Source of the DNA: Thiohalobacter sp.
GTDB lineage: Bacteria; Pseudomonadota; Gammaproteobacteria; DSM-19610
Direction of reading: 5' to 3'
NCBI GenBank assembly: GCA_026984515.1
Contig: JALSRZ010000139.1
Location: 1-40,902 of the forward strand
Length of the DNA stretch: 40,902 bases
Below, one piece after another: positions 24,379 through 32,614 of this stretch (positions within the stretch are counted from its first letter, which is position 1; every line of letters starts with the position of its first letter). Position numbers and translations under genes: made by a program. The notes below the pieces were generated by a model that saw only the letters and a list, made by a program, of their open reading frames with translations, was not told where the DNA came from and did not search any database.

Positions 24379-24421
24379 CATACTGACTGGTATGTACCAT
24401 ACAAACCAACTGGATGGTTTG
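24379..24421. promoter_or_regulatory. Cluster of inverted repeats, likely TetR-type operator
   Basis: In the 153-base gap between divergent genes three overlapping dyads occur: CATACTGACTGGTATG (24379-24394), GTATG-tac-CATAC (24390-24402) and CAAACCA-actgga-TGGTTTG (24402-24421). TetR-family proteins usually bind such 14-20-base dyads next to their own gene. The tetR start is 63 bases to the right and the other gene start is 49 bases to the left, so binding here could shut both promoters. Confidence 0.6.
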
Positions 24422-24483
24422 TCAATAGCTTTCCTCACAAAGTTCCCTAATAATGTCCGGGATACCCGGCAGGCAGGTGAAAT

Positions 24484-25107
24484 ATGGACAGTGCACAGAA
24501 CGTTACCCGCATTGAGCGCAACCCGGACCAGACGCGCGCTCGTATCCTGGAAGCGGCGTTCCTGGAAATGTATCGCAACGGTTTCCAGGGCATGCGCCTG
24601 GACGAGGTGCTCAAGGCCACCGACCTGACCAAGGGCGCGCTGTACCATCATTTCCCCAGCAAAAAAGCACTGGGTTACGCCGTCGTCGACGAGGTCATCA
24701 TCCCGACCATGGAAGCGATGTGGCTACAGCCACTGAAAAATGCCACCGACCCGCTGGCGGGGCTGGTAACCGTCATCGAGCAGATGCCGGACAACAAACC
24801 ACCCGAGATGATCGAGTACGGTTGCCCGTTGAACAACCTGTCGCAGGAAATGTCGCCACTGGATGAGGGTTTCCGGCAACGGCTGGACTACGCCTTCCGT
24901 GTCTGGCACGACGTTACCCAGGAGGCACTGGAGCGCGCCCGTTTACAGGGCACGCTGCGCGACGATGTGGACTGTGATGAAACGGCAACCTTTATCATGG
25001 CCGCCCTGGAAGGCTGCATAGGCATTGCCAAGAATGCGCAGAGCGTCGAGCGGCTGCATGTATGCAACCGGGGACTGATCCGGTTCATTGAATCCCTGCG
25101 GTCCTGA
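24484..25107 (+). CDS. TetR/AcrR family transcriptional regulator
   Basis: This is a 207-residue repressor-type protein. The N-terminal DNA-binding domain (about 15-62) reads TRARILEAAFLEMYRNGFQG, then MRLDEVLKATDLTKGALYHH and FPSKKALGYAVVDE, with the LTKGALYHHFPSK recognition helix typical of the family. The C-terminal ligand domain includes EYGCPLNNLSQEMSPLDEGF and TFIMAALEGCIGIAKNA, a pattern I associate with a TetR_C subfamily of one-compound sensors. The inducer is unknown. It probably controls itself, the RND gene 20 bases downstream, and the divergent unit of the unknown and DsrE2-like genes through the dyads at 24379-24421. Confidence 0.93.
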   Translation: MDSAQNVTRIERNPDQTRARILEAAFLEMYRNGFQGMRLDEVLKATDLTKGALYHHFPSKKALGYAVVDEVIIPTMEAMWLQPLKNATDPLAGLVTVIEQMPDNKPPEMIEYGCPLNNLSQEMSPLDEGFRQRLDYAFRVWHDVTQEALERARLQGTLRDDVDCDETATFIMAALEGCIGIAKNAQSVERLHVCNRGLIRFIESLRS

Positions 25108-25127
25108 ACGGGCAGGCAACAACGCGT

Positions 25128-27458
25128 ATGTCCCAATCATTGGCCGAATGGCTGGTGCGCTGGCGCTGGCTGTGTGTTGTGCTGGTGCTGTGCTTTGTGG
25201 CTTTTGCCGCCAGCGGCAATCGCCTGCTGGGTTTTTCCAACGATTACCGGGTTTTCTTCAGTGCGGAAAACCCGCAATTGGTCGCCTTTGAAAACCTGCA
25301 GAATACCTATACCAAGTCGGACAACGTCCTGTTTGTGCTGGCGCCCGCGGACGGCAATGTCTTCACCCCGCATACGCTGGAAGCCGTCGAATGGCTGACG
25401 AAACAGGCTTGGCAGATCCCCTATTCCATCCGTGTCGATTCAGTGACCAATTTCCAGCATACCCGCGCGGAAGGCGATGACCTGATCGTCGAAGACCTGG
25501 TCACACAGGCGGGCAGTCTGGAGCCCGATGAGCTGGACTATATACGCAAGACAGCCATCAACGAACCGCTGCTGGTCAACCGTATCGTTTCTCCCGGCGG
25601 GCACGTCACCGCGGTGAATGTCATCATCCAGCTGCCTGGCATCCACCCGGCCGCAGAAGTACCGGAAGTGGTCCGCTTCTCCCGTGACCTGGCCGGCCAG
25701 CTGAGCGAACGCTACCCGGACCTGGAAGTACACCTGACCGGCATCGTGCTGCTGAATAACGCCTTTTCGGAAATGTCGATGCGGGACATGCAGACGCTGG
25801 TACCGATCATGTTCTTCATCATCATCCTGGTAATGGCGTTCCTGATACGTTCGGTATGGGGAACGCTGGCCACCTTGCTGGTGATTGTTCTTTCCATCGT
25901 TACAGCGATCGGCATGGCGGGTTGGCTGGGTATCCAGCTCACACCGCCATCGGCCAGCGCACCAACCATGATCATGACACTTGCCGTCGCAGACTGCGTG
26001 CACCTGCTGGTGACCTTCCTGCAGCAACTGAGGCAGGTGGATTCGAAAACCGCTGCCATGACGGAGAGCCTGCGCCTCAACCTGCAACCGATATTCCTGA
26101 CCAGTATCACCACGGCGATCGGTTTCATGTCCATGAATTTCAGCGATGCACCACCATTCCGTGACCTGGGCAATATCGTCGCTATTGGTGTCGTGGCCTC
26201 CTTTTTCTATTGCATTGGCCTGTTACCGGCGCTCATGCAGCTGTTCCCGGTCAGGGTAAAAGCGGCGCGCAACCAGTCGGTAGCGGGTATGGATGCACTG
26301 GCCGGCTTTGTTATCAATTACCGTAAGCCGGTGCTGTGGGGCATGTCTCTGCTGGTCGTTACCCTGGTGGCCTTTGTGCCGACCAACGAACTCAATGATG
26401 AGTTCGTCAAATACTTCGATGAAGAGGTTCCGTTCCGGATCGACACCGATTTCACCACGGACAACCTGACCGGCCTGTACAATATCTCCTATTCGCTGGA
26501 ATCCGGCAGCCCGGGCGGTATCAGTGAACCGGCATTTCTGAACAAGCTGGAAGAATTTGCGCGCTGGTACCGGCAACAGCCCGAGGTCATGCACGTCAGC
26601 ACCCTGTCTGACACCATGAAAAGGCTCAACAGGAACCTGCACGGCGATGATCCCGCCTGGTACCGGATACCGGATGAACGTAACCTGGCGGCACAGTACC
26701 TGCTGCTGTACGAAATGTCGCTGCCTTATGGACTGGATCTGAATAACCAGATCAACGTCGACAAGTCCGCGACCAAGCTGGACGTGTCGATACAGAGCCT
26801 CTCCAGCAACCAGACCATTGCGCTGGAGGAAAGGGCCCGGCACTGGCTGGCTGAACATGCACCGGCATCCATGCAGGCGCATGGTGCCAGTCCTTCGGTA
26901 ATGTTCGCGCACATCGGGGCACGCAATATACGCAGTATGCTCACCGGCACTACGCTTGCGCTGGTACTCATATCGTTTATCCTGATATTTGCCCTGCGTT
27001 CGCTGCGTATCGGCCTGATCAGTCTTATTCCCAACCTGGTGCCGGCCGGCATGGCCTTCGGTCTCTGGGGGCTGCTGGTCGGTGAGGTTGGCCTGGCCCT
27101 GTCGGTGGTAACCGGGATGACGCTGGGTATCGTGGTTGACGATACGGTGCATTTTCTCAGCAAGTACCTGCGTGCCCGCCGGGAAGACGGGCTGTCGTCC
27201 CCGGATGCTGTACGCTATGCATTTCACAACGTGGGAACAGCGCTGTGGATCACAACGCTGATATTAATAGCCGGCTTCCTGGTGCTCACCCAGTCCCCCT
27301 TCAAGCTGAACTCCGGCATGGGACTCCTGACCGCGATCACCATCGGACTGGCGCTGCTGGCCGATTTCCTGTTGCTACCAACCCTGTTAATGACCCTGGA
27401 TAAAAAGGAATATGATGCGAATCCTCTGGTTACTGATCCTGTCAAGTCTTCCCCTTAG
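25128..27458 (+). CDS. RND/MMPL-family transporter
   Basis: This 776-residue inner-membrane protein is made of two similar halves: one helix at about 12-30, a large periplasmic loop (about 31-223), and then five helices. The second half repeats this with a loop at about 410-600. The conserved polar residues of helix 4 are seen in LAVADCVHLLVTF (about 284) and VVDDTVHFLSKYL (about 668). This size and layout match the MMPL/HpnN-like exporters that move lipids or hydrophobic compounds rather than the tripartite AcrB pumps (about 1030 residues). No membrane-fusion gene is nearby. A LolA-like gene overlaps its 3' end by 47 bases, suggesting lipid transfer across the periplasm. Confidence 0.92.
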   Translation: MSQSLAEWLVRWRWLCVVLVLCFVAFAASGNRLLGFSNDYRVFFSAENPQLVAFENLQNTYTKSDNVLFVLAPADGNVFTPHTLEAVEWLTKQAWQIPYSIRVDSVTNFQHTRAEGDDLIVEDLVTQAGSLEPDELDYIRKTAINEPLLVNRIVSPGGHVTAVNVIIQLPGIHPAAEVPEVVRFSRDLAGQLSERYPDLEVHLTGIVLLNNAFSEMSMRDMQTLVPIMFFIIILVMAFLIRSVWGTLATLLVIVLSIVTAIGMAGWLGIQLTPPSASAPTMIMTLAVADCVHLLVTFLQQLRQVDSKTAAMTESLRLNLQPIFLTSITTAIGFMSMNFSDAPPFRDLGNIVAIGVVASFFYCIGLLPALMQLFPVRVKAARNQSVAGMDALAGFVINYRKPVLWGMSLLVVTLVAFVPTNELNDEFVKYFDEEVPFRIDTDFTTDNLTGLYNISYSLESGSPGGISEPAFLNKLEEFARWYRQQPEVMHVSTLSDTMKRLNRNLHGDDPAWYRIPDERNLAAQYLLLYEMSLPYGLDLNNQINVDKSATKLDVSIQSLSSNQTIALEERARHWLAEHAPASMQAHGASPSVMFAHIGARNIRSMLTGTTLALVLISFILIFALRSLRIGLISLIPNLVPAGMAFGLWGLLVGEVGLALSVVTGMTLGIVVDDTVHFLSKYLRARREDGLSSPDAVRYAFHNVGTALWITTLILIAGFLVLTQSPFKLNSGMGLLTAITIGLALLADFLLLPTLLMTLDKKEYDANPLVTDPVKSSP

Positions 27459-28191
27459 CCTGCCGGCGCAAACTGCTGAAGAACGCGGGCTGGAAATTGC
27501 CGTTGAAGCGGATCGCCGGGACACCGGCTTTCATGATTCACAGGCCTCGATGCGCATGATACTGCGCAACAAACAGGGTGATGAAAGCATCCGGGATATT
27601 CGTGTCCGCACCCTCGAACAGGAAGATGACGGCGACAAGAGCCTGACTATCTTCGACAAACCGGCGGATGTCAAAGGTACAAACTTCCTGACCTTTACCC
27701 ACAAGACCGGACCGGATGACCAGTGGCTGTACCTGCCGGCACTGAAGCGGGTAAAACGTATCTCCTCGCGCAATAAGTCCGGCCCCTTCATGGGCAGCGA
27801 ATTTGCCTACGAAGACCTGTCTTCACAGGAAGTTGAAAAATACACCTACCGCTACCTGCGCGACGAACCCTGTGGTGAATTGCAGTGCTTTGTGATTGAA
27901 CGCGTCCCGGTCGACCCGTACTCCGGCTACACGCGCCAGATCGTGTGGCTGGACCAGCAGGAATACCGGCCGCAGAAAATTGTCTTTCACGACCGCAAGG
28001 ATGCACTGCTGAAAACCCTCACCTACAGCGACTATCACCAGTACCTGGGCAAATACTGGCGGGCGCACGAAATGTTCATGGAAAACCACCAGACCGGGAA
28101 AAGCACGCGCCTGATCTGGGAGAAATACCGTTTCCAGACCGGGTTGACAGAACGGGATTTCGACCGTAACAGCCTGAAAAGAGCCAAGTAA
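27412..28191 (+). CDS. LolA-like outer-membrane lipoprotein-sorting protein
   Basis: This 259-residue exported protein has a signal peptide (MMRILWLLILSSLPLSLPA, cleavage near 19-20) and a LolA/LolB-like half-barrel. Motifs include SMRMILRNKQGDESIRDIRV, FDKPADVKGTNFLTFTHKTG and DDQWLYLPALKRVKRISSRN, then GPFMGSEFAYEDLSSQEV. These are typical of the family often coded next to MMPL transporters. Its probable role is to accept a hydrophobic cargo from the RND protein in the periplasm. AAGGA precedes the tandem ATGs at 27412 and 27415. The gene start lies inside the RND gene, so the two are coupled. Nothing obvious terminates transcription downstream. Confidence 0.9.
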   Translation: MMRILWLLILSSLPLSLPAQTAEERGLEIAVEADRRDTGFHDSQASMRMILRNKQGDESIRDIRVRTLEQEDDGDKSLTIFDKPADVKGTNFLTFTHKTGPDDQWLYLPALKRVKRISSRNKSGPFMGSEFAYEDLSSQEVEKYTYRYLRDEPCGELQCFVIERVPVDPYSGYTRQIVWLDQQEYRPQKIVFHDRKDALLKTLTYSDYHQYLGKYWRAHEMFMENHQTGKSTRLIWEKYRFQTGLTERDFDRNSLKRAK

Positions 28192-28367
28192 TACAGCTGC
28201 ACGGGGGTGCGATGCAGCGCGCCCGGAAAATATTCCCTGAAACCTGAAAAAAACGGGATAAATCAGAAGCTTCAGACGTTCACCCGCGAGCCGATATGGT
28301 AAGCAGACCGGGTTCGAAAACCGGCTTGCTCGATCCTGTTCCAGTGGGGTGGATAAAATGAAGATAG
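28192..28367. other. Intergenic stretch before MITE copy B
   Basis: Together with the adjoining mobile element this makes a 349-base gap between the LolA-like gene and the chosen Sel1 start. I see no gene here. An AT-richer patch with GAAAAAAACGGGATAAATC (about 28246-28264) could hold a promoter for the Sel1 gene. GTG at 28349 and ATG at 28358 are in frame with that gene and would read straight through the element. Confidence 0.4.
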
Positions 28368-28551
28368 CTAGCCCGCATTTCTCACCGACTTCCTGCTGCG
28401 GCGGTGTCATGCCGCGCGCTAAGCGGCGTTCACTCGGTCGGGCTGCTCGACATAGTGTCGACTATGCCTGCGCGGCCCTCGGTCGCGAACGCCGCTTATC
28501 ACACGACCTGCCACCGCCTCGCTACGGAACCCGGGGAGAAATGCGGGCTAG
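28368..28551 (-). mobile_element. MITE copy B (176 bp plus CTAG target duplication)
   Basis: The element proper spans 28372-28547 and is flanked by CTAG at 28368-28371 and 28548-28551. The terminal inverted repeats are CCCGCATTTCTCaCCG and its complement. Read on the minus strand it matches copy A with seven differences over 184 bases, so the two full copies are in opposite orientations about 10 kb apart. Its right end carries GGGGAGAAATGCGGG pointing outward, which gives the Sel1 gene its most plausible start codon (28541). No coding capacity of its own is credible. Confidence 0.88.
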
Positions 28552-29848
28552 CTTGCGGGGATGTTTGCTGGCGTGTGCAGACACGCGGATTCCGTTTTTT
28601 TTGCTTCTCCTGTGTTGCTTGCAGGCACCGGCTTTTTCCATGGAAACCTGGCAGGAACTGCTGGAAGAACAGCTGGCAGAAGCCAGAGGGGGTGATACCG
28701 AAGCCCAGTACGGTGTTGGTATCAAGTACCTGAACGGGCAGGGCGTCGAACAGGACCGTGCAGAAGCCAGGCGCTGGCTGCAACTGGCCGCCGATGCCGG
28801 GCACGAAGCCGCAAAGGATAAACTGAAACGCCTGCAGGGCCAGCAGCAGTCATTTGAAGCCATGCTCGCCAGGGCAAAGGCCGGCGCTACCGATGCTCAG
28901 TGCCAGGTGGGTCTCATGTACCTGAAAGGCAAGGGCGTCGACCGGGATGGCAACCAGGCGCGCAACTGGATCAGCAAGGCCGCCAAACAGGGTAACGACA
29001 AGGCGATTACCCGGCTGGGCATTCTGTATTACAAGGGTGAAGGCGGACCACCGGATTACAGTCGCGCGCTCGAACTGTTCAACAGCGTTAGCCAGGGCAG
29101 TGTCCTCGCCCAGTATTATCTCGGTGAAATGTACGCGCAGGGCAAGGGCGTGGAGCGGAACCATGCCACGGCCATCGAGTGGTACCGGAAAGCCGCTGAC
29201 GGCGGCTTCAAGCGTGCCGGCGGCAAAATCATCAACATGGAAGAAGAAATCAGGATGGCGGAACGCCGCAAGCTCAACATGGCGCGCAAAAAGCAATCCA
29301 TCGAAGCGGCCGAAGCGCGCCTGGCGGCCGAGCAACAGCAGGTGGAAGCGGCCCGCGTTGCCGATGCAGGGAAAAGGGCAGCCATACACCGTGAAAAGGC
29401 GATCACCAGGAAGGTAACGGTAAAAAAACGTGGGCAGGATGATCCGCTGGAAAAACTGGCCGGCAAGCAGTGGGGACGTAACCGGAAACAGGTGGAATAC
29501 CTGCCTTCGAAAGTCACTGACTGTGAAATGGAAAAGCGGAAACTGGTTTGTTTCAGCGGTCTCCTGACACGTACCAGTGGTACGAATACGGTGCACTACC
29601 GGGTCAAATCGGAAGTTACCTCAGCGGATGGCGTCTTTTATATCACCTACCGTAACCTGGTGGTGGACGTGATCAGCATTGAAAATGACGAAGAAGAAGT
29701 GATCGGCTACGGTGATGAAACCAACAAGGGTTTCCACATAAAGACCGGGTGGACGCAGGACCACAAGGTTGAATGCCGGCCAAACCAGGGTGATAAACTG
29801 GACTGTATAAAGGACCAGACGCACAAAATGGTGATTGCCGGTAAATAA
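28541..29848 (+). CDS. Exported Sel1-repeat protein with Cys-containing C-terminal domain
   Basis: This is a 435-residue protein from the ATG at 28541. A signal peptide ends near residue 33 (FFLLLLCCLQAPAFS). Then come about four Sel1-type repeats (about 49-210), for example AQYGVGIKYLNGQGVEQD, AQCQVGLMYLKGKGVDRD and AQYYLGEMYAQGKGVERN. A long charged helix rich in Ala, Glu, Lys and Arg (about 215-280, likely coiled coil) leads to a C-terminal domain with four Cys (DCEME, VCFSG, VECRP, LDCIK) that I do not recognise. Sel1 proteins act as scaffolds in the periplasm. The start codon lies inside MITE copy B. A longer frame from 28349 or 28358 would translate the element and hide the signal peptide. 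A hairpin directly follows the stop. Confidence 0.82.
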   Translation: MRASLRGCLLACADTRIPFFLLLLCCLQAPAFSMETWQELLEEQLAEARGGDTEAQYGVGIKYLNGQGVEQDRAEARRWLQLAADAGHEAAKDKLKRLQGQQQSFEAMLARAKAGATDAQCQVGLMYLKGKGVDRDGNQARNWISKAAKQGNDKAITRLGILYYKGEGGPPDYSRALELFNSVSQGSVLAQYYLGEMYAQGKGVERNHATAIEWYRKAADGGFKRAGGKIINMEEEIRMAERRKLNMARKKQSIEAAEARLAAEQQQVEAARVADAGKRAAIHREKAITRKVTVKKRGQDDPLEKLAGKQWGRNRKQVEYLPSKVTDCEMEKRKLVCFSGLLTRTSGTNTVHYRVKSEVTSADGVFYITYRNLVVDVISIENDEEEVIGYGDETNKGFHIKTGWTQDHKVECRPNQGDKLDCIKDQTHKMVIAGK

Positions 29849-29873
29849 GCCAGGGAACCTCTGATTCCCTGGC
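29849..29873 (+). terminator. Hairpin directly after the Sel1 gene
   Basis: GCCAGGGAA-cctctga-TTCCCTGGC is a perfect nine-pair stem with a seven-base loop, beginning on the base after the stop codon. There is no T tract, so it may stabilise the transcript end or act as a weak terminator. Its last base touches MITE copy C. Confidence 0.55.
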
Positions 29874-29946
29874 CCGCATCCCCCCCGACTTCCTGCGGCG
29901 GCGTCATGCCACTTCGCTACGGAACCCGGTGAGAACTGCGGGCTAG
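29869..29946 (-). mobile_element. MITE copy C (70 bp, internally deleted)
   Basis: Positions 29873-29942 carry both ends of the element seen at 18153 and 28372, in the same orientation as copy B, but about 106 inner bases are missing. The junction lies in a shared GCCAC. Flanks are CTGG on the left and CTAG on the right, a target duplication with one change. The right CTAG contains, on the minus strand, the TAG stop of the DsrE-fold gene. Both ends remain, so it could in principle still move. Confidence 0.82.
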
Positions 29947-30446
29947 CGGATTTCCTCGATGGATAGCTTCTTTTCCATCACGATCGGGCGGATCACCGCA
30001 TACCCCTGCAACTGCCAGTGGGCAAGTTCAGTGATGGCAGAAGGCGCGACCTTGATAAAGTCCTGGAAATCTTCCGCCCGGTAACCATAGTCCTCTGCCG
30101 CCAGTCCACACACGCGAAATTCGACACCCAGTTCCGCGTAATAGCGCATTCTCTCGACTGCGTCCCGGTATTTTTCATAGTTATGGCGTGCCACGGTCAC
30201 GATCTCTGTACCGTGTATGATGACCTTCAGGTCCAGGAATTCCGGCGCCATGTCGTAGGGCGAATCCATCAGGGGGTTGATCAGCGAGCGTATCCAGTAC
30301 AGCGCAGAATTGATTTTCTGTGGATCGTCGAGATAGAAATCAAATACGACCTTCTGCTCCGTGTACGGGGTTTGCACGAAATCGGCACCCTTGTCGGCGT
30401 ACACAAGCGGCGCAAGTAACAGCATCAGCAGCGGCAGTTTTCTCAT
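29943..30446 (-). CDS. Exported DsrE-fold protein
   Basis: This 167-residue protein has a clear signal peptide (RKLPLLMLLLAPLVYA, cleavage near 17) followed by a DsrE/DsrF-type fold: VVFDFYLDDPQKINSALYWI, then LKVIIHGTEIVTVARHNYEK and VEFRVCGLAAEDYGY. Cys in FRVCGLA sits where DsrE-family proteins often carry a reactive thiol. The periplasmic location makes a role in sulfur-compound or thiol handling possible but unproven. I prefer the ATG at 30446 over GTG at 30452. The stop TAG lies in the CTAG flank of MITE copy C. It is 83 bases after the DAHP synthase gene on the same strand. Confidence 0.82.
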   Translation of the reverse strand: MRKLPLLMLLLAPLVYADKGADFVQTPYTEQKVVFDFYLDDPQKINSALYWIRSLINPLMDSPYDMAPEFLDLKVIIHGTEIVTVARHNYEKYRDAVERMRYYAELGVEFRVCGLAAEDYGYRAEDFQDFIKVAPSAITELAHWQLQGYAVIRPIVMEKKLSIEEIR

Positions 30447-30529
30447 GTGCACAGGTACCGGTACAGGCAGGTACTCCGAGTATAGACGAGAATCGCACCC
30501 GCAACGCCGATACCACCCGGACTCTGTGC

Positions 30530-31642
30530 CTACAGGAAGCGGCTGGCAAGCTTCTGTCGTTCCTCGTAGGCCTCACGGGCGATACGGATATCGTCCAGGA
30601 ACCAGGGCAATTCCTGCAGCGTGAGTGCCTGCGGCCCGTCCACCAGCGCCTTCGCCGGCTCCGGGTGGAAGTCGGCGAGTATCATGTTGGCGCCGGCAAT
30701 GACACCCTGTGCCGTAACGTGCATGACATCCAGTAACCCGTCCGGTGCGCGATCGCGTGAACCCACTGAATGCGACGGGTCGATACAGACCGGCATGCGC
30801 GTGAGGCGCTTGACCACCGGCACGTGCGCAAAATCCACGAAGTTGCGGTGCGGGTCGCCCATGTTGGTTTTCATGCCGCGCAGGCCGAACACGACATTAC
30901 GGTTGCCCTCGCTGGCCAGGTATTCCGCGGCATTGAGTGATTCCTCCAGGGTGATGCCGAACCCGCGTTTCAGCAACACCGGGAAATCGCGCTGACGTCC
31001 GACGTACTTGAGCAGTTCGAAGTTCTGGGTGTTTCGGGTACCGATCTGCAACATGACCCCGGTCGGGTTGCCGGTCTGCTCGAGTGCAGCGCAGATCTCC
31101 TCGACGTGCTGTTCATGGGTGATCTCCATGGCGATGACCCGGATACCGTACTTGCCGGCCAGCTCAAATACATACGGCAGACACGCCTTGCCGTGGCCCT
31201 GGAAGGCGTACGGGCTGGTGCGCGGCTTGTAGGCGCCCATACGCGTACATACCTGGCCGTGTTCCTGCAGGGCGCGCATCATGGTTTCTACATGTGCGGG
31301 GGTACTGACCGCGCACAGGCCGGCGAACAGGTTCAGATTGTCCTGGCCGAAACGGACTCCGTTATACTCGAAGTGTGTGGCACGCCGATCGTCCCGGTGA
31401 CGTCCCAGTACCCGGTATTCTTCCGAAATGCGTACCACGCGCTCCACCGCCGGCAGGTTTTCAATCTCGTCCATCGGCAGCGAAGCGGTATCGCCGATCA
31501 GGTAGACCTCGGTCAGCAACTGCTGCTCACCGGTTTCCTGGTGAATGCGGTGGCGGATATTCGGCAGGCGGCCGAGAAATTCCTCCAGTTGGCGAAACTC
31601 GGCGCTGCCGGTTTTGGTATCTGGTGCCAGAATCAGAATCAT
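30530..31642 (-). CDS. 3-deoxy-7-phosphoheptulonate synthase (DAHP synthase, type I beta)
   Basis: This 370-residue cytosolic enzyme joins phosphoenolpyruvate and erythrose-4-phosphate in the first step of the shikimate pathway. The N-terminal ~95 residues match the small ferredoxin-like regulatory domain of this subtype (ending YRVLGRHRD). The barrel carries GAYKPRTSPYAFQGHG, IGTRNTQNFELLKYVG, PVLLKRGFG and CIDPSHSVGSRD, the motifs that bind PEP, phosphate and metal. It resembles Thermotoga- and Bacillus-type enzymes rather than AroFGH. Its ATG overlaps the aguB stop by four bases (ATGA), so it is translated with the putrescine genes. Confidence 0.93.
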   Translation of the reverse strand: MILILAPDTKTGSAEFRQLEEFLGRLPNIRHRIHQETGEQQLLTEVYLIGDTASLPMDEIENLPAVERVVRISEEYRVLGRHRDDRRATHFEYNGVRFGQDNLNLFAGLCAVSTPAHVETMMRALQEHGQVCTRMGAYKPRTSPYAFQGHGKACLPYVFELAGKYGIRVIAMEITHEQHVEEICAALEQTGNPTGVMLQIGTRNTQNFELLKYVGRQRDFPVLLKRGFGITLEESLNAAEYLASEGNRNVVFGLRGMKTNMGDPHRNFVDFAHVPVVKRLTRMPVCIDPSHSVGSRDRAPDGLLDVMHVTAQGVIAGANMILADFHPEPAKALVDGPQALTLQELPWFLDDIRIAREAYEERQKLASRFL

Positions 31643-32538
31643 GGGGTATCCCGGAAACGAAGTGTCAGCTCATCATAGGCATCAACCCGGCGATCCCGCA
31701 AGTAGGGCCAGCCGCGCCGTACCGCCTCGCTGCGCTGCATGTCGACGGAGGTGAGCAGTAGCCCGGTGCTGTCTGTGTCGGCACTCGCCAGTATTTCACC
31801 CTGCGGTCCCGCTGCGAAACTGCTGCCCCAGAAACGGATACCCGCGTTCCGCCCACTGTCGTCTGTCTCAAAACCGGTGCGGTTGCAGACCAGCACCGGC
31901 AGGCCGTTGGCAATGGCGTGTGCGCGCTGCACGGTGCGCCAGGCGTCCAGCTGACGCTGTTGCTCCTCTTCGGGATCCGCAGGATCCCAGCCGATCGCGG
32001 TCGGGTACAGCAGCAGCTCGGCACCCGCCAGGGCCATCAGTCGTGCGGCTTCCGGAAACCACTGGTCCCAGCACACCAGGATACCGAGTTTGCCAATGCT
32101 GGTCGGTACCGGGCGAAAGCCGAGGTCACCGGGCGTGAAATAAAATTTTTCGTGGTAGCCAGGATCATCCGGGATATGCATTTTGCGGTAGCGGCCGGCC
32201 AGCGAGCCGTCCCGGTCCAGCACCACCGCGGTATTGTGGTAGAGACCGGCTGCACGCCGCTCGAACAGGGAGGCCACAATCACCAGCTGCAGCTCCCTGG
32301 CCAGGGCGGACAGCCGTTCCGTAGTCGGCCCCGGTACCGGCTCGGCAAGGTCGAAGCAGACAGGATTCTCCGTCTGGCAGAAATACCGCGTGTCGTGCAA
32401 CTCCTGCAACAGGATCAACTGCGCACCCTGCGCAGCAGCAGCGCGTACCTGTTCATGAATATGCTGCTCATTGGCCGTGCGGTCTGCACTGCAGGCCATC
32501 TGAAGCAGTGCGGCAGTCAGTGTAGAAGGCGTGTTCAT
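31639..32538 (-). CDS. aguB: N-carbamoylputrescine amidase AguB
   Basis: This 299-residue nitrilase-superfamily enzyme hydrolyses N-carbamoylputrescine to putrescine, CO2 and ammonia. The catalytic triad is visible as E46 in LLQELHDTRYF, K119 in RYRKMHIPDDPGYHEKFYF and C156 in LVCWDQWFPEAARL. The PGYHEKFYFTPGD segment is typical of AguB rather than other nitrilases. The ATG at 32536-32538 starts at the first homologous residues; longer frames overlap aguA. It follows aguA by 76 bases and overlaps the DAHP synthase gene by four, giving a three-gene unit. Confidence 0.94.
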   Translation of the reverse strand: MNTPSTLTAALLQMACSADRTANEQHIHEQVRAAAAQGAQLILLQELHDTRYFCQTENPVCFDLAEPVPGPTTERLSALARELQLVIVASLFERRAAGLYHNTAVVLDRDGSLAGRYRKMHIPDDPGYHEKFYFTPGDLGFRPVPTSIGKLGILVCWDQWFPEAARLMALAGAELLLYPTAIGWDPADPEEEQQRQLDAWRTVQRAHAIANGLPVLVCNRTGFETDDSGRNAGIRFWGSSFAAGPQGEILASADTDSTGLLLTSVDMQRSEAVRRGWPYLRDRRVDAYDELTLRFRDTP

Positions 32539-32614
32539 GGATCGAATTCTACCGTGTAAACCGATCGATGACCTCACTCCCGGGCATCGGGATGAGGGCT
32601 GGCGCTCCTGCCGG

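Noticed and set aside
28349-28540. A longer N-terminus for the Sel1 protein reading through MITE copy B
   Set aside because: It would place translated element sequence ahead of a clear signal peptide. The ATG at 28541 gives a normal exported protein, though this is not certain.
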